This document shows positions 1-9,701 of a stretch of 64,000 bases of DNA, piece after piece (positions within the stretch are counted from its first letter, which is position 1; each line of letters begins with the position of its first letter). The notes beneath the pieces are model-generated. The model did not search any database, was not told where the DNA came from, and saw only the letters and a program-made list of their open reading frames with translations. A program made the translations under genes and the position numbers. Origin of the DNA: Antrihabitans stalactiti (GTDB lineage: Bacteria; Actinomycetota; Actinomycetes; Mycobacteriales; Mycobacteriaceae); NCBI RefSeq assembly GCF_012932915.1, contig NZ_VCQU01000001.1:186001-250000 (forward strand). The letters run 5' to 3'.

Positions 1-327
1 TGCGCCGCGAACGCCGTCGACGTCGGTGCAGTCCGCCCGCCAGCCGCCGTCGATCCGCACCAACGTGTTCGCAGACCCGACGAGCACGGCACGTTCGGTC
101 CGCTCGATGGCGAACTCCAACGCTTCGACCTTGCCGGGCATCGTGACCGACAGGCCCACATAGTCGTCGCTCAACCCAGTCACGACCAGAGGCAACGAAC
201 CCGCTGGGCATTCGATGCGCTCGTAGGTCCAGTCGTCGAGTCCGAGCGCGCGGTACGCGGCCAGGTGCAGGTCCGGTGATCGCGAATGCGAAATCGGACT
301 TCCGAGAACAGCCGCCTTTCGCCCCAC
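1..327 (-). CDS. aroE: Shikimate dehydrogenase, N-terminal part (gene runs off the left edge)
   Basis: Shikimate dehydrogenase reduces 3-dehydroshikimate with NADPH in the chorismate pathway (cytosol). Only about the first 109 codons are present. The translation opens with the substrate-binding signature GSPISHSRSP, followed by SVTMPGK, which carries the catalytic lysine, and SANTLVR; all are family hallmarks. The GTG at 325-327 was chosen because it lies one base after the mltG stop codon and gives the usual N-terminus just before the first beta strand. It is the last gene of the alaS-ruvX-mltG-aroE run, the same order as in M. tuberculosis, so it is probably co-transcribed. The C-terminal NADP-binding domain is outside the window. 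Confidence 0.94.
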   Translation of the reverse strand, partial: MGRKAAVLGSPISHSRSPDLHLAAYRALGLDDWTYERIECPAGSLPLVVTGLSDDYVGLSVTMPGKVEALEFAIERTERAVLVGSANTLVRIDGGWRADCTDVDGVRGA

Positions 328-328
328 G

Positions 329-1555
329 CTAACGACCGCTGTCGAGGATCCCGCTATCCAGCGCCTTCTGGATGTTGCGCAGGTGCTCGTTGTAGTCGGC
401 GGTGAACAAGGTGGTTCCCTGCTTGTCGATCGTCACGAAGTACAGCCAATCGCCTGGCGCCGGACTCTCCACCGCCTTCAAAGCCTCGACGCTCGGCGAG
501 GCGATCGGCGTCGCCGGCAAGCCCGCCATTGCGTAGGTGTTCCACGGCGTCTTGCGTTCGCGGTCGGCGTCGGTCGTCGCGACTTCCGTCGTGTCCAGCG
601 AGTAGTTGACCGTCGAGTCGAACTGCAGCGGCTGATTCACCTTGAGGCGGTTGACGATCACTCGCGCCACCTTCGGGAAGTCGGCCGGCAGCGATTCACG
701 TTCGGTCAACGACGCCGCGATGAGCATCTGGTACGGGTCGAGGCCGGAGTTCTTACCGGCGGTCTTGATTCCGGTCTCGTCGTAGAGCTCGGCGCTCTGG
801 CTCACGAGGTATTTCAGAATGTCGATAGGCGACGCGGTCGGGTCGAAATCCCAGCTACCCGCGGCGATGAGTCCTTCGAGCTGGCGTTTCGGATCCGGCA
901 CCGATTTCACGCTGGCCAGGGCCCAATCCGGGACGCCGAGAGCGGCTAGATCCGAGCTGGACCCCGCCGCATCGAGATCTTGATAGTTGACGCATTTCTG
1001 CGGTTGCGTGCCGTAGCAGCTCGCCTTCGCGATCTTGGTGTAAATGCCTTCTTTGATGGCGTCGGTGTTCACGTCGCGCGAATCGTGCAGCTGACGGCCC
1101 TCGGAGATCACCAACTTGCCGACCCGCGAGGTGGGGTCGACCATGGTCGTGACCGCCTCGTCGGCAGACATCTTTTCTTTCAACGAGTAGAAGCCGGGCT
1201 CGATGACACTCATCGCCGGGCTCTGCACTGCGGCCTCGTAGAAGGCCTCCCAGCTCGCCACGACATCCTTGGCAGCCATCGTCTGGGCGATCTTCTCGGC
1301 CGTATCACCGGGATGCACCTGCACGATGACGAGTTTTCCGCCCGGACCCGGGTAGTCGGCCGCCACGGCCTGCTTGTCGAAGAACGGCGGCAGGTCGAGC
1401 AGTTTCGCGACGAAACCCGCACCGAGAACCAACACGATGATCGCTGACAGCGCGAGGACGATGCGGCCGCGTTTGCGCCGTTTTTCGGCGTCCTGCGCGG
1501 CGCGCGCATGGATGCGCGTCGGTCCAGGCCTCGATGTAGATGGCGGATAGCTCAC
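329..1555 (-). CDS. mltG: Endolytic murein transglycosylase MltG (YceG family)
   Basis: MltG cleaves nascent peptidoglycan strands at the membrane and is thought to set glycan length. The 408-residue protein has a basic N-terminal cytoplasmic stretch (EKRRKRGR), one transmembrane helix at about residues 31-50, then an extracytoplasmic part with a LysM-like subdomain and the YceG catalytic domain. The catalytic glutamate lies in the motif ASLTERES, near residue 285, followed by the typical VARVIVNRL. The GTG at 1553-1555 is preferred because it overlaps the ruvX stop as GTGA; an upstream in-frame start would run far into ruvX. Translational coupling with ruvX is likely. Length is close to that of the M. 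tuberculosis homologue. Confidence 0.93.
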   Translation of the reverse strand: MSYPPSTSRPGPTRIHARAAQDAEKRRKRGRIVLALSAIIVLVLGAGFVAKLLDLPPFFDKQAVAADYPGPGGKLVIVQVHPGDTAEKIAQTMAAKDVVASWEAFYEAAVQSPAMSVIEPGFYSLKEKMSADEAVTTMVDPTSRVGKLVISEGRQLHDSRDVNTDAIKEGIYTKIAKASCYGTQPQKCVNYQDLDAAGSSSDLAALGVPDWALASVKSVPDPKRQLEGLIAAGSWDFDPTASPIDILKYLVSQSAELYDETGIKTAGKNSGLDPYQMLIAASLTERESLPADFPKVARVIVNRLKVNQPLQFDSTVNYSLDTTEVATTDADRERKTPWNTYAMAGLPATPIASPSVEALKAVESPAPGDWLYFVTIDKQGTTLFTADYNEHLRNIQKALDSGILDSGR

Positions 1556-2055
1556 TTGTCGCCCCCGGAATCCTGTGCCTTCACATTGCTCCGTTCGTCG
1601 AGCCAACCTTGCAAAATCGACACCGCGGCAGCCTGATCGATGACGTGCCGCTGGCCCTTCGAGCGCACTCCGCTCTCGCGCAGGGCGCGCGCTGCAGACA
1701 CCGTAGTCAACCGTTCATCGGTCAGTCGCACCGGTATCGGTGCCAACCGCTCGCGAAGCCGTTCGGCGAACTGCACCGCCGTTTCGGCCGCGGCACCATG
1801 CGCGCCCCGAAGTGTTCGTGGCAAACCGACGACTACCTCGACGGCCTCATACTCGCAAACGATCGCTTCGATACGGCGCAGATCGGGGGCATTTCCGGTC
1901 TCGTCCTTGGAACGCTGAACTGTTTCCACTGGAGTGGCGAGAATGCCGTCAGGATCGCACGACGCGACGCCGATCCGGACGCTCCCGACATCGATTCCGA
2001 TCCGTCGCCCGCGGCCGGGATCGTCGGTTCCGGGGCGGTCCGGGTCGACCCTCAA
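1552..2055 (-). CDS. ruvX: Putative Holliday junction resolvase / pre-16S rRNA nuclease RuvX (YqgF)
   Basis: YqgF/RuvX family, RNase H fold, 167 residues. In E. coli it matures the 5' end of 16S rRNA; a Holliday-junction resolvase role is also proposed for M. tuberculosis. Visible motifs are [12 protein letters not shown] (first metal-binding Asp), [24 protein letters not shown] (acidic residues) and [18 protein letters not shown] (final Asp). The probable start is TTG at 2053-2055, overlapping the alaS stop as TTGA. No ATG or GTG occurs in frame before the conserved GIDVG strand, which makes the rare TTG start plausible. Confidence 0.92.
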   Translation of the reverse strand: MRVDPDRPGTDDPGRGRRIGIDVGSVRIGVASCDPDGILATPVETVQRSKDETGNAPDLRRIEAIVCEYEAVEVVVGLPRTLRGAHGAAAETAVQFAERLRERLAPIPVRLTDERLTTVSAARALRESGVRSKGQRHVIDQAAAVSILQGWLDERSNVKAQDSGGDK

Positions 2056-4721
2056 TTGCCTGCCAACTCCGCGACTCGAGCCCGCACGGCAGCCAGTCCT
2101 GCGGGGATTCCCGACGCGTCCGACCCCGCACCTTGCGCCATATCGGCCTTGCCACCGCCGCGTCCCGCGATGGCGGGGCCGAAGCTCGCGACCAGCTCGC
2201 CCGCTTTCAGGCCGAGCTCTTGCGCTGGCTTGTTGACCGAGACGACGAACGGGACCTTGCCGTCGGCGTTGCCCAGCAGCACGACGACACCCGCGAGCGC
2301 ACCCAACCTGCCGCGGATGTCCATCGCAAGGGTCCGTAGGTCGTTGCCTCCGACACCCTCCGGTGCGGCTTCGGCCACGAGCAACAAACCGCCGACGCGC
2401 TCGGCCTTCTCGACGAAGGCGCCAGCGTTCGACAGCACGGCCGCCGCCTTCGTCTTTTCCAATTCCTTTTCGGCGACGCGCAGCCGCTCGACGAGCTGCT
2501 CGACGCGCGCGGGTACCTCGTCCGAGGGCACCTTCAACGACGCAGCGACGCCGGCGAGCAACGCCCGTTCTTTGGCCAGGTACTTGTACGAGTCGAGCCC
2601 GACGAATGCTTCGACTCGCCGCACCCCGGACCCGACCGACGACTCACCCAACAACGTGACCGGCCCGATCTGCGACGAATGCTCCACGTGCGTTCCGCCG
2701 CACAGTTCCATGGAGAACGGTCCGCCGATCTCGACAACGCGGACCTCGTCGCCATAGTTCTCCCCGAACAGCGCGAGGGCACCCATCTCTTTGGCCTTCG
2801 GCAGATCGGTGACGAAGGTGTTGACCGCATAGTCGGCACTCACCGCGTCGTTGGTGACCGCTTCGATCTGGTCGCGCTGATTTTCCGACAAGGCCCCTTG
2901 CCAGTTGAAGTCGAATCGCAGGTAGCCCGGCTTGTTCAGCGAGCCTGCCTGGACCGCGTTCGGTCCGAGCACCTGACGAAGCGCAGCGTGCACCATGTGC
3001 GTGCCGGAGTGGCCCTGCGTCGAACCTTTTCGCCACAGCGGGTCGGCCGACGCGAGCACGATGTCGCCCTCGGTGAGCTGACCTTCCTCGACCGTCACCT
3101 TGTGGACCCAGAGTTTCTTCGCGATCTTCTGGACGTCATCCACGCGCGCGCGAACGCCGGTGGCCGTGATCATGCCCTTGTCCGCGATCTGGCCGCCTGA
3201 CTCCGCATAGAGCGGGCTGCGGTTGAGGATCACCTCGACCGTGTCGCCCGTGACCGCGGTCGGCGTACGGACGCCGCCCGAGATGAGAGCGAGGACCTGC
3301 GCCTCGGACGTCAGTTCGGTGAACCCGGTGAACTCCGTCGGGCCGCGGTCGACAAGTTCCTTGTAGACCGTGAGGTCGGCGTGGGCGTGCTTGCGTGCCT
3401 GCGCGTCGTCCTTGGCTCGCTTGCGCTGCTCGGCCATGAGCGACCGGAAGCCGTCTTCGTCGACGGACAGGCCAGCCTCCGCCGCCATCTCCAGGGTCAG
3501 ATCGATCGGGAAGCCGTAGGTGTCGTGCAGCGCGAAAGCTTCGGTCCCGCCGATCGTCTTGCCGCCCTTGTTCTTCACGGTGTCGACGGCATCTGTGAAC
3601 AACTTCGTGCCCGATGTGAGCGTCTTGCGGAACGCAACCTCTTCACCGACTGCAACGGTCTCGATGCGTTTGAAGTCCGTCCCGAGGTTCGGGTACGACG
3701 GCGACATCTCATCACGGACGACCGCCATGAAGTCGGCCATCGTCGGCTGGTCCGCGCCGAGCAATTTCGCCGACCGGACGATGCGGCGCAGCAACCGTCG
3801 CAGCACATAGCCGCGACCGTCGTTGCCCGGGTTGACGCCGTCGGCAATCAACATCGCCGCGGTCCGTGCGTGGTCTGCGATGACGCGGAAGCGGATGTCG
3901 TCTTCGTGCGACACGCCGTATGACCGCCCAGTCACCTCCTCGGCCTTCGTGATCACCGGCCGGACGAGATCGGTTTCGTAGACGTTGTCGACACCTTGCA
4001 GCAGGAACGCGACTCGCTCGACGCCCATGCCGGTGTCGATGTTCTGCTTCGGGAGCGGTCCGAGGATTTCGAAGTTGTCCTTACCGGTCCCCTGGCCGCG
4101 CTCGTTCTGCATGAAGACGAGATTCCAGATCTCGATATAGCGGTCTTCGTCGGCCTCCGGACCACCTTCGGCGCCGTACTCAGGTCCGCGGTCGTAGTAG
4201 ATCTCCGAACACGGACCGCATGGTCCAGGTATGCCCATCGACCAGTAGTTGTCGGCCATGCCGCGACGCTGGATGCGCCCGTCGGGCATCCCAGCGACTT
4301 CCTTCCACAGCGCGATCGCCTCGTCGTCGTCGAGATACGCCGTCGCCCACAGCCTTTCGGGGTCGAACCCGTAGCCGCCGTCTTCGATGCTGTTGGTGAG
4401 CAGCGTCCATGCGAACTCGATCGCTTCGCGCTTGAAGTAATCGCCGAACGAGAAGTTGCCCGCCATTTGGAAAAATGTGTTGTGGCGAGTTGTGATGCCG
4501 ACGTTCTCGATGTCGAGCGTGCGGACGCATTTCTGCACACTGGTGGCGCGCGCAAACGGCGGCGTCTGCTGACCCAGGAAGTACGGCACGAACTGGACCA
4601 TGCCCGCGTTCACGAACAGCAGGTTGGGGTCGTTGAGAATCAGCGAGGCGCTCGGCACCTCGGTATGACCCGCCCGAACGAAATGCTCCAGGAAACGGCG
4701 CCTGATCTCATGAGTCTGCAC
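2052..4721 (-). CDS. alaS: Alanyl-tRNA synthetase
   Basis: Charges tRNA-Ala with alanine in the cytosol. The 889-residue protein is full length. Domain order: class II catalytic core (about residues 1-240, with [15 protein letters not shown] and [18 protein letters not shown]), tRNA-recognition region, editing domain with the zinc-binding signature [13 protein letters not shown] (about 590) and [13 protein letters not shown] (about 690), and a C-terminal DHHA1 domain rich in glycine ([12 protein letters not shown]). It is the first gene of the minus-strand run alaS-ruvX-mltG-aroE and is divergent from the TetR gene. The start ATG lies 53 bp from the first possible TetR start, so both promoters share a very short interval. 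Confidence 0.98.
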   Translation of the reverse strand: MQTHEIRRRFLEHFVRAGHTEVPSASLILNDPNLLFVNAGMVQFVPYFLGQQTPPFARATSVQKCVRTLDIENVGITTRHNTFFQMAGNFSFGDYFKREAIEFAWTLLTNSIEDGGYGFDPERLWATAYLDDDEAIALWKEVAGMPDGRIQRRGMADNYWSMGIPGPCGPCSEIYYDRGPEYGAEGGPEADEDRYIEIWNLVFMQNERGQGTGKDNFEILGPLPKQNIDTGMGVERVAFLLQGVDNVYETDLVRPVITKAEEVTGRSYGVSHEDDIRFRVIADHARTAAMLIADGVNPGNDGRGYVLRRLLRRIVRSAKLLGADQPTMADFMAVVRDEMSPSYPNLGTDFKRIETVAVGEEVAFRKTLTSGTKLFTDAVDTVKNKGGKTIGGTEAFALHDTYGFPIDLTLEMAAEAGLSVDEDGFRSLMAEQRKRAKDDAQARKHAHADLTVYKELVDRGPTEFTGFTELTSEAQVLALISGGVRTPTAVTGDTVEVILNRSPLYAESGGQIADKGMITATGVRARVDDVQKIAKKLWVHKVTVEEGQLTEGDIVLASADPLWRKGSTQGHSGTHMVHAALRQVLGPNAVQAGSLNKPGYLRFDFNWQGALSENQRDQIEAVTNDAVSADYAVNTFVTDLPKAKEMGALALFGENYGDEVRVVEIGGPFSMELCGGTHVEHSSQIGPVTLLGESSVGSGVRRVEAFVGLDSYKYLAKERALLAGVAASLKVPSDEVPARVEQLVERLRVAEKELEKTKAAAVLSNAGAFVEKAERVGGLLLVAEAAPEGVGGNDLRTLAMDIRGRLGALAGVVVLLGNADGKVPFVVSVNKPAQELGLKAGELVASFGPAIAGRGGGKADMAQGAGSDASGIPAGLAAVRARVAELAGN

Positions 4722-4766
4722 AAGAGATCAGGTTACCGCGCTGGTATGTCCGATTTCGACCGGGTT

Positions 4767-4795
4767 TTCAATCAGTGATTGATTCGATGATTGAA
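4767..4795. promoter_or_regulatory. Inverted repeat, candidate TetR operator
   Basis: TTCAATCA at 4767-4774 is repeated in inverted form as TGATTGAA at 4788-4795, with an extra TGATTGA copy at 4776-4782. It lies between alaS and the TetR gene and overlaps the earliest in-frame TetR starts. This suits autoregulation by the adjacent TetR protein and suggests that the true TetR start is downstream (GTG near 4799 or 4811). Binding itself is inferred. Confidence 0.5.
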
Positions 4796-5386
4796 CTGGT
4801 GTCTACTGATGTGGTGACGAAGCAAACCGACGACCAGACGACCCGAGACCGACTCCTCACCGTCGCCGAGACGCTGCTGCTCGGATCCGGCTACGACGCG
4901 GTGTCGGTGCGCGCGATCAACAGTGCGGCCGGAATGAATCCCGCGGCCGTTCACTATCACTTCGGATCCAAAGAGGGGCTTGTTGGGGCACTGCTCGAGG
5001 AACGCCTGGCGCCGATTTGGCAGGCACAATTGGCGAGCATCGATGCGAATCCCACTGTCGAGGAGCTCGTCGACATCGTCGTGGGTCCACTCGCCGAGCT
5101 GACGCACGATCCGGTCGGCCAACTACGGCTCAACTTGCTCGCACGAATGGTGTTGTGCCATCAGGAAATGCAGTTCACCGGGCAGTGGTTCCGCATCGAT
5201 CCGTGGGTCGACCTACTGCGCACGGCTCGGCCGGAACTGTCGCGCACGGCTGCCGCCGAGCGCTGGACATTGGCCTTCACGCTCGTCTTGCAATTCTTCG
5301 GAGATCCCTACTCGGATCGGCCGTCGCCCCCCAGAATGCCGGTCGAGGTATTGCGGACCTTCCTTGTAGCTGGGCTGAGCTCATGA
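4775..5386 (+). CDS. TetR/AcrR family transcriptional regulator
   Basis: A TetR-type repressor of up to 203 residues. The N-terminal helix-turn-helix is clear: TRDRLLTVAETLLL, then VSVRAINSAAGMNPAAVHYHFGSKEGLV. The C-terminal ligand-binding half has no recognisable specificity signature. The coordinates give the longest frame (GTG 4775). The inverted repeat at 4767-4795 overlaps that start, so a start at 4799, 4811 or 4814 is at least as likely. Its stop overlaps the OYE start as ATGA, so regulator, OYE homologue and SDR form a probable operon. The ligand is not predictable; the neighbours suggest an enone or steroid-like compound. Confidence 0.9.
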   Translation: MIDSMIELVSTDVVTKQTDDQTTRDRLLTVAETLLLGSGYDAVSVRAINSAAGMNPAAVHYHFGSKEGLVGALLEERLAPIWQAQLASIDANPTVEELVDIVVGPLAELTHDPVGQLRLNLLARMVLCHQEMQFTGQWFRIDPWVDLLRTARPELSRTAAAERWTLAFTLVLQFFGDPYSDRPSPPRMPVEVLRTFLVAGLSS

Positions 5387-6552
5387 CCGACGTATTCGGT
5401 CCCGCCCGGCTCGGTCCGGTCACGTTGCGCAACCGAGTGATCAAGTCGGCGACCTTCGAGGGTGCGGTTCCCGACGCGCTGGTCACCGACAAGTTGATCG
5501 ATTTCCATCGCGGCTACGCCCAAGGCGGTGTCGGCATGACGACTGTCGCGTTCTGCGCGGTCTCCCCCGAAGGCCGCACCGATCGACACCAGATCTGGAT
5601 GCGCGACGACGCTCGTCCCGGACTTCGCCGTCTGACCGATGCGGTCCATGCAGAAGGCGCCGCTGTGAGCGCGCAACTCGGTCACGCCGGACCGGTCGCG
5701 AACGCTGCATCGAACGGCGCGGCCGCGCTCGCCCCTGGGCATTTTCCGAATCCGCTCGGCTTCCGCGTCACGCGCAAAGCCAGACCGGCCGACCTGACCC
5801 GCGTGGTCGCCGCGCATGCCTCGGCTGCCCGGATCGCCGAGTCCTCCGGATTCGATGCCGTCGAACTCCACTTCGGTCACAACTACCTGGTCAGTGCGTT
5901 CCTAAGCCCGCGGCTCAACCGACGCAAGGACAATTACGGCGGCTCGCTGCGCTACCGCGCCCGCCTGGCGTTGGACATCGCCCGGGCGGTCCGCGACGAA
6001 GTCGGCGACCGGATTGCGATCACCGCGAAACTCAGCATGGACGACGGCGTGCCCGGCGGCTTCAAGTTGGACGAGGCGATCCAGGTCGGTCAGTGGTTGG
6101 AAGCTGACGGCACGGTCGATGCACTCGAGCTGACGGCCGGTAGCTCGCTGCTCAACCCGATGTACATCTTCACCGGCGATGCGCCGGTCAAGGAGTTCGC
6201 GAACGCTTTCCCACGCCCACTCCGCTGGGGGCTTCGCGTCGGCGGACCTGCATTCATGCGCAGCTATCCGTATCGCGAGGCATACCTGCTCGACAAGGCC
6301 AAGCAATTTCGAGCGGCCGTCGACCTGCCGCTCATCCTGCTCGGCGGTATCACCAAATTGGAGACCATGCAGCTCGCGATGGCCGAGGGCTTCGACTTCG
6401 TCGCGATGGCTCGCGCACTCCTCCGGGAGCCGGACCTGCTGCATCGGATCCAAGCCGAACCCGATCGGCTGTCCCTCTGCACGCACTGCAACAAATGCAT
6501 GCCGACGATCTATTCGGGAACTCGCTGCGTCCTCGTCGACGGGCCCTCGTGA
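5383..6552 (+). CDS. Old Yellow Enzyme family NADH:flavin oxidoreductase
   Basis: FMN-dependent TIM-barrel ene-reductase type protein, 389 residues. The N-terminus (FGPARLGPVTLRNRVIKSAT) is typical, followed by the substrate-binding HFGHNYLVSAFLSPRLN (His/Asn pair) and the C-terminal phosphate-binding LLGGITKLETMQLAMAEG with FVAMARALLREP. A C-terminal cysteine cluster, CTHCNKC and then a cysteine nine residues later, resembles the iron-sulfur motif of the 2,4-dienoyl-CoA reductase branch. The C-terminal FAD/NADPH domain of that branch is absent, so the 4Fe-4S assignment is uncertain. ATG 5383 overlaps the TetR stop (ATGA). The following SDR starts 32 bp downstream. Likely role: reduction of an activated C=C bond in the same pathway as the SDR. 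Confidence 0.9.
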   Translation: MTDVFGPARLGPVTLRNRVIKSATFEGAVPDALVTDKLIDFHRGYAQGGVGMTTVAFCAVSPEGRTDRHQIWMRDDARPGLRRLTDAVHAEGAAVSAQLGHAGPVANAASNGAAALAPGHFPNPLGFRVTRKARPADLTRVVAAHASAARIAESSGFDAVELHFGHNYLVSAFLSPRLNRRKDNYGGSLRYRARLALDIARAVRDEVGDRIAITAKLSMDDGVPGGFKLDEAIQVGQWLEADGTVDALELTAGSSLLNPMYIFTGDAPVKEFANAFPRPLRWGLRVGGPAFMRSYPYREAYLLDKAKQFRAAVDLPLILLGGITKLETMQLAMAEGFDFVAMARALLREPDLLHRIQAEPDRLSLCTHCNKCMPTIYSGTRCVLVDGPS

Positions 6553-6584
6553 GTCGGATGATCGAGCCCTGCTACGAAGGACGA

Positions 6585-7334
6585 ATGACTGTTGTCGTTA
6601 CGGGATCTGCGTCGGGGATCGGCGCGGCCACATCGAACGCGTTGCGAGCAGCCGGAAGTGAGGTCGTCGGCGTCGACTTACGTGACGCCGACATAATCGC
6701 CGATCTGAGCTCGAGCGAAGGTGCACAGAGCGCGGTCGACGCGGTGTTGGACCGTTGTGGCGGCGTGCTCGATGGAGTGGTGTTGTGCGCCGGCCTCGGA
6801 CCGCACGTCCCCGACCCACGTCTGATCATCGCAGTGAACTATCACGGCACCGTCGCGCTGCTCGACGGGCTCTTCCCGGCATTGCAAAAGGGCGCGAACC
6901 CGGCTGCAGTAGTGGTCTCTTCGGTGGCATCTACGCACGTGACCTGGGACGAAAACCCGATTGCGGCCGGCGGTGAGGACGCCGCGCTCGCAGCAGCCGG
7001 CGAGTACGGCGGTGCGCTCGCGTATGCGTGGTCGAAGAATGCGGTGACAGTAAACGTCCGCAAGCGGGCGGCGGAGTGGGCCGGAGCAGGAGTTCGCCTC
7101 AACACCGTCGCGCCAGGCTCCATCGACACGCCGCTGCTACAAGGCGGTCTGGACGATCCACGCTTCGGCGAAGCGATCCGCAACTTCACGGCCCCGATCC
7201 CCCGTCGAGGCACGCCCGACGAGATCGCCAGCCTGATTCTGTACCTGCTCGGTCCGCAGGCGGGTTTCGTGCACGGAGCGCAATTCATGATCGACGGCGG
7301 CGTCGACGCACTGACCCGGCCAACAAAGTTCTGA
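6585..7334 (+). CDS. Short-chain dehydrogenase, resembles 3-alpha-hydroxysteroid dehydrogenase/carbonyl reductase
   Basis: Classical SDR of 249 residues: cofactor motif TGSASGIG at residues 6-13, serine pair at 112-113, catalytic Y147-x3-K151, and PGSIDTPLL after the active site. From memory, the protein follows Comamonas testosteroni HsdA closely: short insert-poor N-terminal half, CAGLGP at 68-73, RKRAAEW after the catalytic lysine and FVHGAQFMIDGG near the end. A role in NAD(P)-dependent oxidation or reduction of 3-oxo/3-hydroxy steroids or other carbonyls is therefore likely, though the substrate is inferred. ATG 6585 is preceded by GAAGGA. It lies in the TetR-OYE-SDR operon. Confidence 0.9.
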   Translation: MTVVVTGSASGIGAATSNALRAAGSEVVGVDLRDADIIADLSSSEGAQSAVDAVLDRCGGVLDGVVLCAGLGPHVPDPRLIIAVNYHGTVALLDGLFPALQKGANPAAVVVSSVASTHVTWDENPIAAGGEDAALAAAGEYGGALAYAWSKNAVTVNVRKRAAEWAGAGVRLNTVAPGSIDTPLLQGGLDDPRFGEAIRNFTAPIPRRGTPDEIASLILYLLGPQAGFVHGAQFMIDGGVDALTRPTKF

Positions 7335-7340
7335 CCGACT

Positions 7341-7367
7341 GTCGAAACCGCGCTGTCTCGGTCGACG
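7341..7367 (+). promoter_or_regulatory. Candidate ECF42 sigma factor promoter
   Basis: TGTCGA at 7341-7346 and CGAC at 7364-7367, separated by 17 bases, about 40 bases before the hydrolase ATG at 7407. The same pattern with the same spacing precedes both DGPF genes in this window (9638 and 13176). TGTCGA and CGA/TC are the -35 and -10 elements I recall for ECF42 target promoters. Confidence 0.6.
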
Positions 7368-7406
7368 CGTAGGTGAATCCGATACCGATCAGCTACAGGA
7401 GCCACA

Positions 7407-8207
7407 ATGCCGACAGTCACGTCCAAGGACGGCACCACCATTGCCTATGAATCGGCCGGTAGCGGCCCCGCACTCGTGCTCGTCGACGGCGCCCTCTGCT
7501 GGCGCGCGGCCGGCGTCACGCCAACGCTGCTGCCCGAGCTAGCGAAACATTTCACGGTCTACGCCTACGACCGCCGCGGTCGCGGCGAGAGCACCGACAC
7601 CCAGCCCTACGCCAACGAGCGCGAGCTCGAGGATCTCGAAGCCGTCGTCGAAGCGGCCGGTGGGTCGCCCTACATCTGCGGATTCTCCTCGGGCGCAATC
7701 GTGATCATGTACGCCATCCAGAACGGGCTGCGCCCAGCGAAGGTCGCGTTGTTCGAAGCGCCGCTGACCGTCGTCGACGATACCGACGCGAAGCCGCCCG
7801 CCGACGCGGTCGCGCATTTGCAGGAACTGCTAGCCCAGGACCGTCGCGGCGACATGGTGCGGTATTTCATGGTCGACCTGATCGGCGTGCCATCCATCTT
7901 CATGCTTTTGATGAAGACGGTGATGCGCAAAGGCTGGAACAGCACTCGCACGGTTGCGCACACGCTGCCATACGACATTTCGTTCGCCGAGCGGTCCGCG
8001 TGGAAGGCGCCCGCCGATGCCGGAAAGTCGATCACGATGCCGTGTGCGGTCATCGGCGGCGGCGCGAGTCCCGCCAAGCTCAAAAAGGCCGTGCGCGGAA
8101 CGGCTGCCGTCATTCCCGGCTCTGTCGTGATCGAAGTTCCGAAGCAGACGCACATGATCAAGCCGAAGCCGATGACTGAGACATTGGTGAGCTTCTTCAA
8201 AGCCTGA
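7407..8207 (+). CDS. Alpha/beta hydrolase
   Basis: A 266-residue alpha/beta-fold hydrolase. The nucleophile elbow is GFSSGA (serine near residue 93), after the conserved YAYDRRGRGES strand-loop. The acid is probably within the EAPLTVV or IGGGAS region and the histidine in KQTHMIKP near the C-terminus. No lid domain or signal peptide is evident, so it is cytosolic with unknown substrate. The start ATG has AGGAG upstream. It carries a TGTCGA-N17-CGAC promoter, so it may be a third member of the ECF42 regulon together with the two DGPF genes. A strong hairpin follows the stop. Confidence 0.88.
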   Translation: MPTVTSKDGTTIAYESAGSGPALVLVDGALCWRAAGVTPTLLPELAKHFTVYAYDRRGRGESTDTQPYANERELEDLEAVVEAAGGSPYICGFSSGAIVIMYAIQNGLRPAKVALFEAPLTVVDDTDAKPPADAVAHLQELLAQDRRGDMVRYFMVDLIGVPSIFMLLMKTVMRKGWNSTRTVAHTLPYDISFAERSAWKAPADAGKSITMPCAVIGGGASPAKLKKAVRGTAAVIPGSVVIEVPKQTHMIKPKPMTETLVSFFKA

Positions 8208-8210
8208 ACC

Positions 8211-8254
8211 CCGTGCGCGAGTCTCACCCTCCCAGGGGTGAAACTCGCGCACGG
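8211..8254. terminator. Long palindrome, probable bidirectional terminator
   Basis: CCGTGCGCGAGT at 8211-8222 pairs with ACTCGCGCACGG at 8243-8254. The inner TCACCC/GGGTGA segments extend the stem, with one mismatch, to a loop around 8231-8233. It lies between the convergent ends of the hydrolase (+) and rarA (-). There is no T-run, as is common for actinobacterial terminators. Similar hairpins with a GTGAGT arm occur at 50482 and 58796. Confidence 0.75.
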
Positions 8255-8264
8255 TTATGGAGTG

Positions 8265-9596
8265 TCAGCCGCGGATGATCCGTCGCAGCTTCTCGACCCG
8301 CCGGCCGATTTCGCGTTCGAGGCCGTGGTCGGTGGGCTTGTAATAGTCGACACCGACGATCTCGTTGGGCGGATACTGCTGCGCCAGAACACCGTCCGGG
8401 TCGTCGTGTGGGTATCGGTAGCCGACGGCGTTGCCGAGCTTCGCTGCTCCCGCATAGTGACCGTCGCGCAAATGCGGCGGGACCGAGCCGGCTTTGCCTG
8501 CGGAGACGTCGGCCATCGCAGCGCCGAGCGCAGTGGTCACTGCGTTCGACTTGGGTGCCGTCGCAAGGTGAATCGTGGCGTGCGCCAACGTAAGTTGCCC
8601 CTCGGGCATGCCGATCAACGCGACGACCTGCGCCGCAGCGACCGCCGTCTGCAGCGCCGTCGGGTCGGCCATGCCGATGTCCTCGCTGGCGAGGATCACC
8701 AACCGCCGGGCGATGAACCGTGGGTCCTCCCCCGCGGTCAACATGCGCGCCAGGTAATGCAACGCGCTGTCCACATCGGACCCGCGCATCGACTTGATGA
8801 ACGCGCTGATCACGTCGTAGTGCTGGTCGCCGGCACGGTCGTAGCGGACCGCAGCCTTGTCGACGCTGGCTTCGACGAGCTCGAGCGTGATCGCACCGTT
8901 CGGGGCTGCCTCCGCAGCTGCTTCCAGCGCGGTCAGCAGTCGGCGCGCGTCACCGGCAGCCACGCGCAGCAGGTGCTCGGCTGCATCGTCGGACACCGTC
9001 ACCGAGCCACCGAAACCCCGCGGATCCGCGACGGCGCGATCGAGCAGGGTGCGCAGATTTGCTTCCGTCAGCGGTTGGAGCTGCAGCACCAGCGACCGTG
9101 ACAACAGCGGCGACACCACCGAGAACGACGGGTTCTCCGTCGTCGCACCGACCAGCAGCACGATCCGATTCTCGACCGCCGCGAGCAGCGCATCCTGCTG
9201 CGTCTTCGAGAACCGATGGACCTCGTCGATGAACAGAACGGTCTGCTCGCCGGCGGTCAGGCGTCGTCGGGCAAGGTCGATGACCGCCCGGACCTCCTTC
9301 ACCCCGGCCGACAACGCGGACAACGCTTCGAACCTTCGACCGGTGGTCTGCGAAATCAGCGACGCAAGAGTGGTTTTGCCGGTGCCGGGCGGTCCGTAGA
9401 GCAAGACCGACGCCGCGCCGGACCCTTCGACGAGGCGTCGCAACGGACTTCCCTCGCCGAGCAGGTGTTCCTGCCCGACCACCTCGTCCAAGCTCGCCGG
9501 CCGCATCCGGACAGCAAGGGGCGCGCCCGGTTGGGCTCGATACAGGTCGTCGGCAGGTTCGGACGGCTCGTCGAACAGCCCAGCCTCTTCGCGCAC
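8265..9596 (-). CDS. rarA: Replication-associated recombination protein A (RarA/MgsA AAA+ ATPase)
   Basis: AAA+ ATPase of the clamp-loader clade that acts at stalled replication forks. The 443-residue protein has the N-terminal [15 protein letters not shown] box, Walker [11 protein letters not shown] (about residues 67-76), Walker [13 protein letters not shown], sensor 1 GATTENPSF and the arginine-finger region LLSRSLVL. The C-terminal part shows the MgsA oligomerisation domain ([26 protein letters not shown] and [10 protein letters not shown]). The GTG start places [10 protein letters not shown] at the N-terminus, as in homologues. It is monocistronic and convergent with the hydrolase. Confidence 0.96.
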   Translation of the reverse strand: MREEAGLFDEPSEPADDLYRAQPGAPLAVRMRPASLDEVVGQEHLLGEGSPLRRLVEGSGAASVLLYGPPGTGKTTLASLISQTTGRRFEALSALSAGVKEVRAVIDLARRRLTAGEQTVLFIDEVHRFSKTQQDALLAAVENRIVLLVGATTENPSFSVVSPLLSRSLVLQLQPLTEANLRTLLDRAVADPRGFGGSVTVSDDAAEHLLRVAAGDARRLLTALEAAAEAAPNGAITLELVEASVDKAAVRYDRAGDQHYDVISAFIKSMRGSDVDSALHYLARMLTAGEDPRFIARRLVILASEDIGMADPTALQTAVAAAQVVALIGMPEGQLTLAHATIHLATAPKSNAVTTALGAAMADVSAGKAGSVPPHLRDGHYAGAAKLGNAVGYRYPHDDPDGVLAQQYPPNEIVGVDYYKPTDHGLEREIGRRVEKLRRIIRG

Positions 9597-9637
9597 AGGT
9601 TCGACGCTACCGCGCGCCCGACAAACGGCTCACCACG

Positions 9638-9664
9638 TGTCGATATCGTCGGTGCTTGTTCGAC
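9638..9664 (+). promoter_or_regulatory. Candidate ECF42 sigma factor promoter
   Basis: TGTCGA at 9638-9643 and CGAC at 9661-9664, with a 17-base spacer, about 40 bases before the DGPF gene at 9702. Motif and spacing equal those at 7341 and 13176. It would drive the DGPF-sigma pair and allow autoregulation. Confidence 0.62.
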
Positions 9665-9701
9665 GCTTCGGTGAAGGACCCAACCGAGACAGGAGAATCC
9701 G

